From Branchiostoma floridae (Eukaryota > Chordata > Leptocardii > Amphioxiformes > Branchiostomatidae), in NCBI RefSeq assembly GCF_000003815.2, contig NC_049992.1, positions 18,221,780-18,285,779 on the forward strand: DNA of 64,000 bases. The letters are read 5' to 3'. Positions within the stretch are counted from its first letter, which is position 1, and every line of letters begins with the position of its first letter. This document shows positions 44,646 to 55,816 of the stretch, one piece after another. The translations under genes were made by a program, and so were the position numbers. The notes under the pieces were generated by a model, which saw only the letters and a program-made list of their open reading frames with translations, was not told the origin of the DNA and ran no database searches.

Positions 44646-45339
44646 GAAACATCATGCTTGCAATTTATAGTAGCAGGTGTGTCTGACTTGACAAGAAAGA
44701 TTTCTAACATTATAGTTGTGGTCCCGTTTTATTTGTTTGCATCTGATTGATCAATGCAAAACAGGGAAGAAAGTTGAGTGTTTAGATGACAGAATCACCC
44801 AACCCAAAAGTTGTGTCAAGTGAAAGAAAAAACTACAGCAGGGATGGTGTGGTAAATGGTCGTAACATTTCAACACTAGTACTACTTACCGATCTTCTGC
44901 TAAATTTACTTGCCACAATGCTTTATAAATCCTGAAAAACCTGACTGTCACTTGTCGTCCTTTCTCAGATATATCTATCCATTGATTTCAGTTATTCCAC
45001 CCCGTGTCTTATGCAACACTACACGTTTTCAGACATTGACTAATGCACGTAATTCATGACATTTGACGAATTATTGAAAGGTCACTTCATTCAACAAAAT
45101 GCAACAAAATCCCCTCTTGAATAGAATCAGTAGGTGAGAAGAATTTGAAGGTTGTAATTTAGTGCTTACCTCTCCGCCAAGTCCCTTTGAAAACCCCCAC
45201 AGCTTTTAAAGTATTAACTTTGTCTTGGCCTTCATCCAAATGGTGGTGTGAAATTTACAACCAAGAATTAGTTACATAAGCCTTGCCAACTGCTACAGTT
45301 ACTTTATCAAAATTTTAACACAAGACTGAAAGAAAAGGG

Positions 45340-47060
45340 GAGAGAAGTCAGAGCACCTGTGTCTCCATTACAAACTGTGTTAACATCTGTCTTGTGCGTT
45401 CCCTTTTGTTACCATTGCTCCCTACTGGTCTTGCTTTCTCTGTCAATCTTCCCAGACACGAACAAATTGCACAAATTTGTTCAAAGTTTTCGGATGCAAT
45501 GATTCGCTCTGTACATCAACGGGGAAGATCAAAAACCTCCCAGAGTTCCCTGACCCCATTACAAGGCCCCCTACTCTTCCCAGTTCACCTGACCCATAGC
45601 AAGACCCCCCAGGTAACTTCCCTTTGGGTTAGAGTTCAGCTGTCAGTCAGCACCATATTGCTAATGCTCACTCCCTAGTTGGTTACAAATATGTCAAAAC
45701 TTCCCCTAAAAGCTGCCTTGGTTGATATATTTCTTTCCAAGTAAAGCCTTTAGAGACTTGCACCCCTTTTTAAGATGTCAATGTCAATATTTAAAGTTTT
45801 CAGGTGCTACTTTATCAACCAATAGGGGAGAGTAAAAATGCAAAGCTCAAGGTATAAATTGGAGGAACAGTCCACAAGAGAAATATGAGTTTAGAGAATT
45901 CAGTTCAAACTTCGTATGCAGACTTTTTGACAACCTTATTTGTTTTGGACTTTAATTGCATGTATTCTCAGGAGATGCATTAGAATGCATAGTACAATTT
46001 GTTGACTTCAAATGTTCCGATCATGAGGAAAGTACACTCAGTAGTGAATGTAAAATGCTGCAGTACCATAGGAGATGCCAGGTGGGGCTATTGTAAAGTC
46101 CATGTGCTACAGGATTGTGCAAGTCTTTCAACAAATGCAAAACCAGGATTTCTTTCTTATATTCCATGTATCAGCAAAAGTAGGGATTAAATCTTACCTA
46201 AATTTTCCTTGGCACAGAATTTTAAAACCCATTTGTTATTGTCAAAGTTAGCATTTCATTTCAGTTGTGCACCCCAATATATTTCTGTGCGCCTAAAATT
46301 TTAGTCGTACGCATCAGTTTGCCTATTCCCCAAACTGAACTTCGAGCCAGCCGTTTGGTTGGACACCTGGAAGAAATACAAGCTATTTTTTAATTCAATG
46401 TACGAACAGATGTTTTACATTTCAGTGCCAGAACTACACTGGTAACAACTTTAAGTGGTGTAACATTAGCTACCATGTTGTTCAGGACCTGGAACAAGCT
46501 AGATGGCGGTTTAAGTTCCCATGAAGCTCGAACTGTGTTGCCACGTTTTCTTAGACCCTTGAAGTCAGGAGGACACAGCCGGTTCACTCGTACTTGACTT
46601 TGAAGTTGAACTCCGACTCACAAAGCGAGGGGGAGGCTGCCTCCCCTGGGGTGTATTGAGGACAGGACTCTCCAGTTGGAATGAGCAAACATTTACAGTA
46701 TGTGTGGCTGGCTTTGTGCTTTAGCTTTAACTCTTAGTGCAAAGTCTCATTTCGTACACGGTGTCAGGAAATCACGTAAAGAAATAGATTGTAAAGAAAG
46801 CAACATCTTCAACCAAGGTCGTCTAATATAAAGGCCACAGGGCCAGTATGTTGGTCTAAGGGTTTAAAGTCCTAAAATAAAATGGGAGGGCAGTAGGGTA
46901 ATATTTACAGAGCTCAACATCAAGATTAAATTGAAAATGTTGTAACCTGTTGCAAAAAATTAAATGTAGACTGAAACAATTCTCAGTGAAAAAATGTTCA
47001 GTTTGTAATTGTATTGGTTTGTGTTTCAGAGATATGTAAAAGTAACTGAAAGAAATTTGC
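45340..47060. other. no recognised gene
   Basis: No exon was recognised. A possible decayed CAGGGCTCGAAAT element (TTGTGCACCCC..CTTCGAGCCAG) lies at 46210-46350. Confidence 0.3.
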
Positions 47061-47064
47061 AGTT

Positions 47065-47130
47065 TGAGATACCTGTACAAGTGACCACCTCTATACAAGA
47101 ACCACCCAACCAATGTCAAAACTTTTCCCC
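47065..47130 (+). repeat. GACCACCT repeat fragment
   Basis: ACCTGTACAAGTGACCACCTC..AACCACCCAACC resembles the repeat at 31019-31180. Confidence 0.45.
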
Positions 47131-47552
47131 ATTGACACTATAGCAGCCACTAGTCCAATTGGGCAGTTTGCGCTGTTTTTGGACAAGAAACAGAGTGTTA
47201 GCTGTCACCTGTATGCACGAACAAGTGTTATCCGCCTTGTCTTCTGTATTGTACAGTCTGGTGTGCTCACCTGATATTGTATTGACAGTACTTTCTGGGA
47301 AAGTCCACTGATCGTAAAAGCATCTCTGTGCCGCTAAGCCGCATGTTTGGGTGGCAAACAGGTGTAGATCGCCCTAATCCCTTGTTCAGGATCATATTTA
47401 CCCCATCATCACTTCTGGTTGTGTTAGGCATGGGCGCTGGCAGGATTAGGACAGACATACCACTCTGGGCAAATTTGCACAGTCTTGAATGTCATGTGTG
47501 AAGACTCTGAACCCAGAAAATGAGGTTGGAGGAAAGCCTTTTTTGTACGTTG

Positions 47553-47865
47553 CAGGGTTCTAGCCAGGATTTTATTTTAGCGTAGTGGGAATGGCATGGT
47601 AGTAAAGTGACTAATCAGGAGACAGGTGTGGAAGGGGGGGTCTTGGTCCTTCCACAGTGAGATTTGAAGATGTAGAGTTAAAAGTTAGGATTTTGGGGTC
47701 AGTTTTGAGTGGCATATCATCATTTTTCATTCTTCAGACATTTATTAGTCATTGTTGAACAAGCAAATGACAGCAAAGCATCACTACACTAGTTAAAAAT
47801 TAGCGTAGTGGCCCTTATTTTAGCGTAGGGGTCACAAATTTTAAAATGCACTAGCTAGAACCCTG
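47553..47865 (+). mobile_element. TIR element, CAGGGTTCTAGCCAG family
   Basis: The left end CAGGGTTCTAGCCAG and right end CTAGCTAGAACCCTG are imperfect inverses. The interior is bounded by inverted TTTTAGCGTAGTGG and AGCGTAGTGGCC..TTTTAGCGTAG words. CGTTG flanks both sides (47548-47552 and 47866-47870). The ends resemble those of the hAT-like element at 12731, but the duplication is shorter. Confidence 0.8.
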
Positions 47866-48039
47866 CGTTGTCGTAGCTTGGGTGTCATCCTAGTTAATTT
47901 TTTTTCGTCTTCCAGCTTCGTAGAAGGAGTATGGGAGCTCTGGTATACTAAATAGGATGGTGCCCAGGCTTAAGTTGTCAATAAAATAGAATGGCCGTAT
48001 ACTGTAGTAAGTAAGATTGTTGGTAACGGTAGGTAGTCT

Positions 48040-48150
48040 CATAGCCTTTTTGAGACCGTAGGGGCAGTGGATTGTTATCCACTGTGTCAAGGGCACGGTA
48101 TTGGAAGATCCCATTACTCTCCCAGAATGAGGTAGTTGTCCATGCCAAAA
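48040..48150 (-). mobile_element. SINE fragment
   Basis: GGGCAGTGGATTGTTATCCA, ACTGTGTCAAGGGCACG and CCAGAATGAGGTA match the tail part of the SINE at 26862-27115. The tRNA-like head is missing. Confidence 0.55.
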
Positions 48151-48589
48151 TGGTTCATAATTTTTATATGAAGATAGTTCATGAGACAGTAATTTTCAAT
48201 CTGTGGTAAAATTAAAAGACATGAAACATATCTCATTGCTCTTGCTACACATGACTGGGCCGTTGGTGCTCATTTCTCACCCGAACAAAAAATATGCTGA
48301 TACGCAGCAGTAAAAATGGATTCCAGCACCATGTAGGGCAGTTAAACAAGTTATGGGCAGTAACAATATGATACCAAGCAGTTAAAGTGTGGCTGCCAGT
48401 AAAAACATGATACAAGGATTTAAAGTTGAGCGAAACTAAAGCAGCATTTCCTTATGCTACAGTAGTAATGCCACTTATTAACCTTCTACTGCTAAGATGC
48501 AGCTTATTAACCTTCTACTGCTAAGATAACCTTTTGACACATAGGACAGGACTTTAAATGAAGGTTCCATGTATGATGAGAACCACATC

Positions 48590-48690
48590 TCAAACACGTT
48601 AAAGAACCCACCGCACGTATCGAATAGAGCAGAGGTCCTTTACTGTGTGAGTGGTTCTACCCTACAGTCCTATGGCCGCACCTGGGGCAA
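48590..48690 (+). repeat. AAAGAACCCACCGCAC dispersed repeat
   Basis: CACGTTAAAGAACCCACCGC and then ACGTATCGAATAGAG match the inverse of 62982-63017 and part of the SINE at 36740. This is a shared SINE/LINE-type segment in three places. Confidence 0.6.
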
Positions 48691-48700
48691 TTCCTGTCTT

Positions 48701-48925
48701 ATTGAGGTCACCTGAGTGGTGCCGAATGGCAGCTAGCTCCAGACATTTGCGACAGTCGTATTGAGGTCACCTGAGTGGTGCCAATGGCAGCTCGCTCCAG
48801 ACACTTGCGACAGTCGTATTGAGGTCACCTGAGTGGTGCCAATGGCAGCTCGCTCCAGACACTTGCGACAGTCGTATTGAGGTCACCTGAGTGGTGCCAA
48901 TGGCAGCTCGCTCCAGACACTTGCA
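48701..48925 (+). repeat. 58-bp minisatellite, four units
   Basis: Units start with ATTGAGGTCACCTGAGTGG at 48701, 48760, 48818 and 48876, each containing AATGGCAGCTCGCTCCAGAC and ACTTGCGACAGTCGT. The first unit is 59 bp and slightly diverged, units two and three are nearly identical, and the last is cut after about 50 bp. The homogeneity suggests recent expansion. Confidence 0.95.
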
Positions 48926-49296
48926 ATTTAGCCTTGCTTATTGTAAGCTCCTCTCAACTCAGCCCCTGGTTGACAAAAGAGATGTAGTAGGCCCACCCAA
49001 TAGCAATAGCATTCTTGTCAGAGAAGTCAGAAAACGTGACGCTCCTCCACCCGACATCTGCTTGGATCTGTTGGAACCTGATCGGGCGCAGGGGAAGCAG
49101 GTGTGAACTGGTAATCCTTTAAATGAGTGTGTGTGAGCACAGGGATTAGGTCAGGCACACCATCCATCACTGCACCTGATCATCCACTGGACAGGACAGA
49201 ATCACTCGCTAATCAACCAATCCTGGCTGTCCATCAAAATTACTTAGCTCCCTACTGTAGGTCTCGTAATGTGTGCAGTTGTTTTGTTATCTCTAT

Positions 49297-49815
49297 GATA
49301 AATGGAGATATAGATTTGGCTGTATCTGTGTGTCTGTTTGTGTTTCCGGTTATTTGTGGTCAACATAACTTTAGAATCTTCAGATGGATTGCAGTTATAT
49401 ATATATTATAACAGGAGCAACTAAAACAACAGGAGCTAATTGACTCATTTGCATTAACTGTGTCTTAGCCTTGCTATCCTTGAAATCCAAATTGTCTTCA
49501 GCTTGAGTTTGCCTTACCTTTGTTTTCTTTGGAATCCAAATTGTCTTCAGTCTGAATTGTCTTACAACGTTTCCTATTGAACATCTGAAATTGTCTTCAT
49601 TCATAGTTAGAGTATAAAAGACCTGTTTCTTCCAGATCACTTCAGTGTCACCGACGAAGGATAGTGGATTCTATCCGAAACGTCTGACCGTTTCAAAACC
49701 ATATCCAGTTGCTTGAGTAACTACTTTTTGGCGTATATATTATAAGGTTTGTAGGTAGGTGTTGGAAAAACGAAGGTCAAGGTCAATTTTGTGCCCCTGG
49801 TATGTGTTCTTGGTA
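49297..49815 (+). repeat. dispersed repeat split by an insertion
   Basis: 49297-49410 and 49745-49815 together align with the inverse of 43790-43960 (GTGTTTCCGG.TATTTGTGG, then AAGGTCAAGGTCA and CCCTGGTATGTG). The intervening 323 bp is absent from the 43.8-kb copy. Confidence 0.8.
49411..49733 (+). mobile_element. 323-bp retroelement-like insertion with 11-bp duplication
   Basis: TATATATTATA flanks both sides (49400-49410 and 49734-49744). The left part has GAATCCAAATTGTCTTCAG repeated at about 49484 and 49532. The right part is the ATCCGAAACGTCTG..GTAACTACTTTTTGGC segment shared with 44505 and 19860. A long duplication and common 3' segment suggest a retroposon, although the AT-rich flank weakens the duplication evidence. 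Confidence 0.7.
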
Positions 49816-50149
49816 CTGCTGCAGAACTTCCTTTTTTTCCCCCTTTACACTTCCAGTTCTATTTCGGTGTTAAAGCACACAGCATTAGTCACTTGTTGGT
49901 TTTATTTACTCGTCAGTCGTGCCTGTGATGTGTTGAAGGATTAAGGCCTTGATGATGTGTGTTAATCCCTCGCCAAATATTGTTTGGCCAGATTTGGACA
50001 GGGATTACGTTATGGTATCCCATACAGGCCGGCAGATATTGTTCTGGCACGCTGGTAATGAAGTGCAATGATGATATAAGAGCAGAATGAAAGGAACATC
50101 TTGATACAAAGTTTACAAATTGTACAGAAACAGCTGGATGATTCAGTAC

Positions 50150-50405
50150 TGTGTGTTTTATAGCTGGAAATAACGCCAGTTTACCTTTATTTGTGTGGTA
50201 AGCTATATCTGTTATTTTTAAAACTGGGCATGTAGGGATTTTAAATAGACAGATGGTAGCTTCAAATTGCAATATGTTCAAAATATTGCATTCAGTTTCA
50301 ATACATTGCACTCTCGTTTAATTGATATCCCTATAAAATGCCCAGTTTTAAAAACAATGAAAATAGCTTATCACACGGATAAACGTAAACTAACGTTATT
50401 TGCAA
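50150..50405. repeat. long inverted repeat with coding-like arms
   Basis: The left arm (about 50163-50250) and right arm (about 50318-50403) are inverses at roughly 75-80% identity, both containing AAAACTGGGCAT or its complement. Each is open in a matching frame: on the minus strand C-P-V-L-K-I-T-D-I-A-Y-H-T-N-K and on the plus strand C-P-V-L-K-T-M-K-I-A-Y-H-T-D-K. Amino-acid-changing differences are at least as common as silent ones, so selection is not indicated. It may be a fold-back transposon or an inverted duplication. Confidence 0.65.
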
Positions 50406-50409
50406 GGGA

Positions 50410-52170
50410 TTATCAATCAATAGGTTTAAAACTAACTGATCACCCCTTGCATTACTGAATTTACTGCCCCATAAATGTGCCTTCCTCTAGGCAATAAGTA
50501 CTTTTCCAGTAATAAAGTACTTTTTCGTTAAAAAAAAAAAACACGGGTGATTTATGAAAGCAGTTGACACCAGTCATTTTGCTTTTACACCTTTAATACT
50601 TTTTATTGTCTCCATCATCAACAGATTTGAAATGATTTGTTGAGTTTGCTCCCAAAACAATCAACCTTATACTGTTTCCAAGGTGTGGTTTTAGAAGACT
50701 TTCAACAAAACATCTAACTTGTTTTAGCCCAAATGGTAGCAAAGCCTGTCCAAAAAAAAAACACAAACAATAAAAACAAACCAACTCTGAAACGTGACCC
50801 GTTCAACCATTGTGGAAGACTTCGGCGAGTCACTCTCCAAAATTGTTCACATTCTTGCCAGTTTGAGAAAGTGGGTGAGGACTTAATGTGGAAGCGGTCG
50901 TCACAAAGACGCCTTTGTCTTTAAGAGACACCGAGAGGACTTGCACAGACGGGTAATCTTCAGAAGCATTTGGGAGTACACAGTAGGTAAGACCTGTCTG
51001 GGACAGGGTTGGTCGGCGCTCTGAGGTCCAGTTGTTTAGCTCAATCCCCGGAATGGTGCAGAAATCCCCCGGTTTTCATCACCGTGGGGAAGAGGTGGCC
51101 TCCTCCGGAGGGGGGTGTGGAGTGATGTTGACAAGCGAGGTTTTAAACGGAAGGAAGTTTGGAACCAATTGTGTGCATAATGTCACCCCAAAGTACAGGA
51201 AAGTGCCGCCGTCAAGTACAGCAAAGTACAGAATCAGTTTCTTTCACTAGATAGCATGGAACAATGCTTGGAGATGTAGTCTAGTAGATGTGCAGAGGTT
51301 AGGTGTTATACAGGTTATTCAGTGTAATATAACCCATCTTCCTTTGCATGATTGTGAAGCTGGTGTGTTATGTGAAAGGGCTGTTATGTTGTTATACTGG
51401 CTTTACAATACAGGTACAGAATCTGATGAGTAGCCCAGATTTATGCCATTGATAGGTGTCAGGTGGAATTGAAGTAAAAAAGGACTCCATAAACATACAT
51501 GTAGATGTACATGTACACAGCAAGTTTTTTTTCTGTGTCCCTAAATCAAGAAAATGGAATACTCCTTTTAGACTGTCAGTACAGTACTCATTGCAGATAT
51601 GATTGGTCAAGATTTAAAGAAATTGTGCTACCTTTTACAGAACAAAGTAGGGAGCTCAAAATCTAACCATATTCAGGTCTTATCCAGACCTACCCAGACA
51701 ACAAATATCAATGCAGTCCAGATAAGCATTGTTGAGTTATCATGCGGACAGACACCAACAGCAGGTGACTACATAACCTCCATTACATGGAGGTAAAAAG
51801 CCTTGTCATTATGACCATCAATCATTTAAATGGTTGTATACAGCTTGCTCAATAACTAAGAAAACCTTACACACGTAGTTCTACAAAAGGATGTGACAGC
51901 ATATTTAAATTCAATAGAAAAAATTCATTGACACACTAGACTGTATATAGAAACCCTAAAGAAATTCTTAAAGAAGGGAATTATATTTGACAAGACAATT
52001 TGGAGCCAGGCTTAAGGAGAAAAGTCGTAAATCTTCGTACCAGTTGGAGGACAGGATGGCACAGGGATCGCACAAAAGGTTCAGCAGCCAAAACAGGCCA
52101 ATATAGGTGGTTAATGAGCCAGGTACCCCTATGTGCAGCCCCTGTTGTGTGGGTGGTCTGTACTAAAAGG
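50410..52170. other. no recognised gene
   Basis: No exon, RNA or element was recognised with confidence. Frames of 63-78 codons resemble nothing known. Confidence 0.3.
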
Positions 52171-52174
52171 GGGA

Positions 52175-52967
52175 ACCTGTGACATGTACACCTTAAGGGG
52201 GGAGACAGGTAGCCCATTTCCTAATGTGGCATGGGCAGTGTCAGTTTAGTAACACAGGAAAAGACTACAAATTGTAGACAAAGTACATTTGTACAATCTC
52301 TGAACCTGAGAAGGCTCCAGGTAAGGCCTGGGTCACATTTCCAAGCCGGGGCCCGGTCGGGATGTTTTATGAAACGAAAAATCAAATTGTATGCCTAGAA
52401 AAATACACAGATTATGCCCTTGGATCTTATTTTGATATTTTGTGTATTTTGATGTCTTTTATATCATTTTTTTCTCCCGATAGCTGCTGAGCCGGGCCCC
52501 TATTTTTAAATGTGACCTATTTGCCTAACACTCTAGGATTCTTGCCAGTGCAGTTGAGCATAGCAGGCCTCTACGCTGTGTTTCGTTTCTCCTACGCTGT
52601 TTTTCAGCCAGCATAGGGGGCTTTTCTGTTGTTTTGCAGAAACGGTAAAAAAGATTTGGCCCTCAACATGAAGATTAAGTGTTTCTGAAGGTTATAGATT
52701 CAATTTTCAGGGGAGGGTGTCCCCAGATCAGCCTTCAAATTGAATGCTCAAGCCTGCGCCACATGCCATGTGGCTTCACCACGCTAAGATGTCCCCAGTA
52801 CGCAGTGAAAAAATCCTCGTGAGAACCCCGTACTCACACCTCCGATTTCCTAATGCAGCATGGGTAGTGTCAGTTCAAGTAACACACTTAGGAAAGGACT
52901 GCTAATTGTAGGAAGTGGTACATTTGTCTGATGACTGCAAACTCCAAACCTGTGACTTGTACACTTA
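52175..52967 (+). repeat. diverged tandem duplication, ~650-770 bp
   Basis: TTTCCTAATG.GGCATGGGCAGTG-type sequence at 52216 recurs at 52849 (TTTCCTAATGCAGCATGGGT), and both are followed by AGTGTCAGTT..GTAACACA and TACATTTGT. CCTGTGAC.TGTACAC.TTAA occurs at 52175 and 52949. The interval 52540-52830 contains a possible decayed CAGGGTTCTAG-type element with ACGCTG words. Confidence 0.65.
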
Positions 52968-53234
52968 AAAGTAGTGTTACACAGGAGAACACTGGTGCCC
53001 ACCAGACGTGGGGCACGTTTGCGGCATTTCTTCATTCCTTCACTGCATCAATGTTTTGTTATTTTCTCCGATTTTGTATAATTCATGTATTGCGTAATAA
53101 ATTAAAGTATGCCATAGACGACGACAAAATACACAAAAAGTGAGAAAATTTGTTCTTTATCTCTGAAATTCGTTGAGTATCTTTCGAACTCCGCAATGCC
53201 GCAAGCGTGCCCCACGTCCGGTGAGGGTGCACCT
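52968..53234 (-). mobile_element. PIF/Harbinger-like MITE, AGGTGGTATCTCACTGCA family, copy 2
   Basis: The minus strand matches 33071-33317 through GGCACTGCGGGGTTCGAAAG, AAAGAACAAATTTTCT.ACTTT and TTTTGTGTATTTTGT. The outer ends are eroded, but inner arms GACGTGGGGCACG (53005) and its inverse (53205-53218) remain. TTA flanks both sides (52965-52967 and 53235-53237). A related unfilled site is present at 52189. Confidence 0.75.
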
Positions 53235-53239
53235 TTAAG

Positions 53240-54449
53240 TGCTATCCTGGGCACTCCTATTTGTAACATGAACATTTTGCCCTGGGCAAAAAAAGATAGG
53301 GAGACTGGTATTCCTTTTTTCGGATTTGTACATGTACCTGCTTTCTGACAGCTGCCCCTCTTTTTCTCATTCACATTTTTGACACGTCGAGATTTTTTCT
53401 ACCTTATCGTTATATCTTGTCAGAGACGCTTAGGATCTTATTGGAATTGTAAGTGTTTTCCTCAGAAACAGTTGGAGGTCTTTTAAAGTGATTCCACTTC
53501 AGCTTATTACTCTTCTAAGAAGTTGGTCAGGGGAACCCCTGACAAGGTGTTGCTACTTGCAAAAGTGCCATCTATCAGATAATTGTGGTATTGCTACAAC
53601 AACACTAAGAGCAACAGGTTGCCAAACTGCTGCAGTGCTATGCTTAGTCAACAGGGGGAGCAGCTGCACTATAGTACCATGTTGCCATCTTCTGCCAATA
53701 CTTGTGCCTCTCATTTCATTGGTATTCTTAGAAAAGCTTTATTCATATGGAAAAGGTGGCCATTGCAATCCTTCCCTTAGAAAAATACTTATGTGTAGGG
53801 TTGAAAGAAGTCTATACCTAATTAAGCATTTTGCAGGGTCTTTTGTAGAAGTTTCAACAAGTTGTGTCATAATTGTACAAATCAAATGACCTGTGCAACA
53901 ATTTCAAATGCCTACAGCACTTTGAATACAAAGGCCACACGTTGCGACTGACCTACACAGCTGCGACAGTATCAGGGTTGTAAAACTGGATGGATGAGAT
54001 GAAGACCAGTGATTGGGCCACTCAAATCTCGACGTCCGCAAAGACGCCCTGTTTGTTCGGAGCTGTTTGTCCAGCCACTGAGCCCATAATTAGCCTTATT
54101 GTCCAGCCCTACCAATGTGGAAACAAGTCCTTCATCAGGAGTTTTTCGGTTTTATTGCCTGTCCGGTCAACAGGTCCGTTGCACCTGGTATCTTAGGGCT
54201 GTTTGCAACACAAATAGGAATTAGTGGCGCTGTTTCCGACCAAATATTTGTCCATGTTATTGTGATTATAGTATGCGTTTTTATGTCCAAGATTGTGCCA
54301 TGTTTGGAACTGGAGCTGAAATGCTTCCTACAACCTTTAATTTGGAGAATTCTGTCAGAAGATGAAGGATAGATAGAGAAATCATTCACTTAGAACAGTT
54401 AGATGCATTTAAAGTCATTTTGAATTGGTTTAATTGTAAGCAAGGAAAT

Positions 54450-54487
<38 letters not shown>

Positions 54488-55250
54488 CCTCGCTCTTCCC
54501 AGTTTTAAGTCCATTGTTCCCTGTCTTGCAACGGTTTGACATTGTGGGATATTGTTCAAGTCAAGATCAAGGTTTCCAAGGCAATGTTGTCTATTCCTTC
54601 AAAGAAATAAAGTGTCCCTTCCACAAAAACATTTCCTGCCATGGTTGTCATTTGCTATCAAAAGAAGACAAAAGCTTTCATGTGGCAGTAACTGTTCAGA
54701 ATCTAGTCCTTTTGCAAAACACAAACATTTGCTTTACTGGGTTTTTGTTTCACAGGAACAAAGATCATTACAGGCAGGATGTCCTTCCACAAAAATGTAG
54801 ATGAACACCTGGTATTTGCAGTACGTTCAAAATCTGTTCTTCAGCTTTTACAAATCTGTTTGTCATACATCTGTAATCTTGGAAACTATTTTGTTTGTTC
54901 AACCAAATATTTCATTCGACCAACATTTGGATGACAATATGTCACCCCCCTCATGGTAATTCTGACTGGTCCACATTGCAAGTTACAGTATAGGTGACAC
55001 TGCTTACAGATAGCATGAGATACACAGATACAGTTCGAAACCACATGTTGATATTTTGCTAGCCGTCATTGTTGATGAGCATGTATGTATTTTAAATTGT
55101 GATAAATACGGAAAAAGTAGCTAGTTAAAAACGTATCTGCAACCAAGATAAGAAAAAAAAATGTCTTCATTGTTGTCGTCATTCTATAGTTATCATTCCA
55201 AATTAAGACTAGATAATACTGTTTAAGATAAATACTATGCGTCCGACCAT
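53240..55250. other. no recognised gene; (CT)n microsatellite
   Basis: A (CT)n run occupies 54454-54480. The stretch 53990-54280 is free of repeats, with CCATAATTAGCC at 54085, and could be conserved noncoding DNA. Frames up to 133 codons resemble no known protein. Confidence 0.3.
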
Positions 55251-55439
55251 TTCGTGGTGATATATTCTATCCAGACAGTCATAACCTTCAGAAACCAGTT
55301 AAAGCCCTGGTTAAAAGTCTTAGGAGGGCTTCTCTTAACCACATTTACCCCGTCTCAACAGCTTGCTCTGTCCTCTAATGGACTCATTTGCCGAGCTCTG
55401 CGCACCTTTTGTGCCATAATCTCCTCTTTTTTCACGAGT

Positions 55440-55728
55440 AGGAAACCACAAAGTAACACCTGCACTGCGGCACATAAAACTCCGGCTGTGCCCGGGCCTG
55501 TAGTTAACCCCAGCCCGCAGGTCTTCCCTACAGAGGTGTGTAATTACCTCGGACGTCTTCGCACTTTTCATCCTCTCCTGGACATGCAGAAATCTAATTA
55601 TGGGACGTAAATTGCCACTTTCAAATGCCGCGGCTCCTACCGGCGTGTTGAGACCGGCTTTCCGTGAAAGAGAAGCGATATTGTAGGAAAGGTGTGGGGG
55701 TAATTGGGAAGGCAAGAGCACAGACAAG
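55440..55728 (+). promoter_or_regulatory. possible promoter and 5' leader of the signal-peptide exon
   Basis: This stretch is richer in CpG than its surroundings (GCCGCGGC, CCGGCGTG, CCTCGGACG) and shows no repeat. It lies immediately upstream of the ATG at 55729. No canonical TATA box at a sensible distance was identified. The call rests on position and composition only. Confidence 0.3.
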
Positions 55729-55816
55729 ATGGCACCAGCATGGCTGTCTGTCGCCTCGGTGATGTGGCTGGCAGGTATTGTGCAGGGATGCTCCCGTGGG
55801 ACGTCAGTGGCTACCG
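55729..55816 (+). CDS. candidate first coding exon, signal peptide of a secreted or membrane protein
   Basis: The ATG at 55729 lies in a good context (ACAAGATGG). It encodes M-A-P-A-W-L-S-V-A-S-V-M-W-L-A-G-I-V-Q-G, then C-S-R-G-T-S-V-A-T. There is a short start, a hydrophobic core from about residue 5 to 18, and a plausible cleavage site after Gly-20 or Cys-21. The exon ends ACCG before GTAAGG, a consensus splice donor, after 29 codons plus one base. A phase-1 intron just after the signal peptide is characteristic of animal secreted and receptor genes. The acceptor exon was not found. If real, the intron is long or the next exon lies beyond the window. The mature domain cannot be inferred. 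Confidence 0.5.

Larger units (their letters stand above)
43310..45335 (+). repeat. pair of dispersed direct repeats (43310-43445 and 45198-45335)
   Basis: CACAGCTTTTAAAGTATTAACT starts both (43311 and 45198). They continue with TCTTGGCCT, AATGGTGGTGTGAA, GAATTAGTT and CCAACTGCTACA, at about 80% identity. The 1.9 kb between them holds other repeats. No transposon ends were seen. Confidence 0.75.

Noticed and set aside
48701-48925. Regular direct repeats, considered as a CRISPR array
   Set aside because: The units are contiguous 58-bp copies without unique spacers and the DNA is plainly eukaryotic.
53488-53889. 133-codon plus-strand frame, cysteine-rich
   Set aside because: Cysteine spacing fits no family I know, a second overlapping frame is also open, and there are no splice signals or conserved start context.
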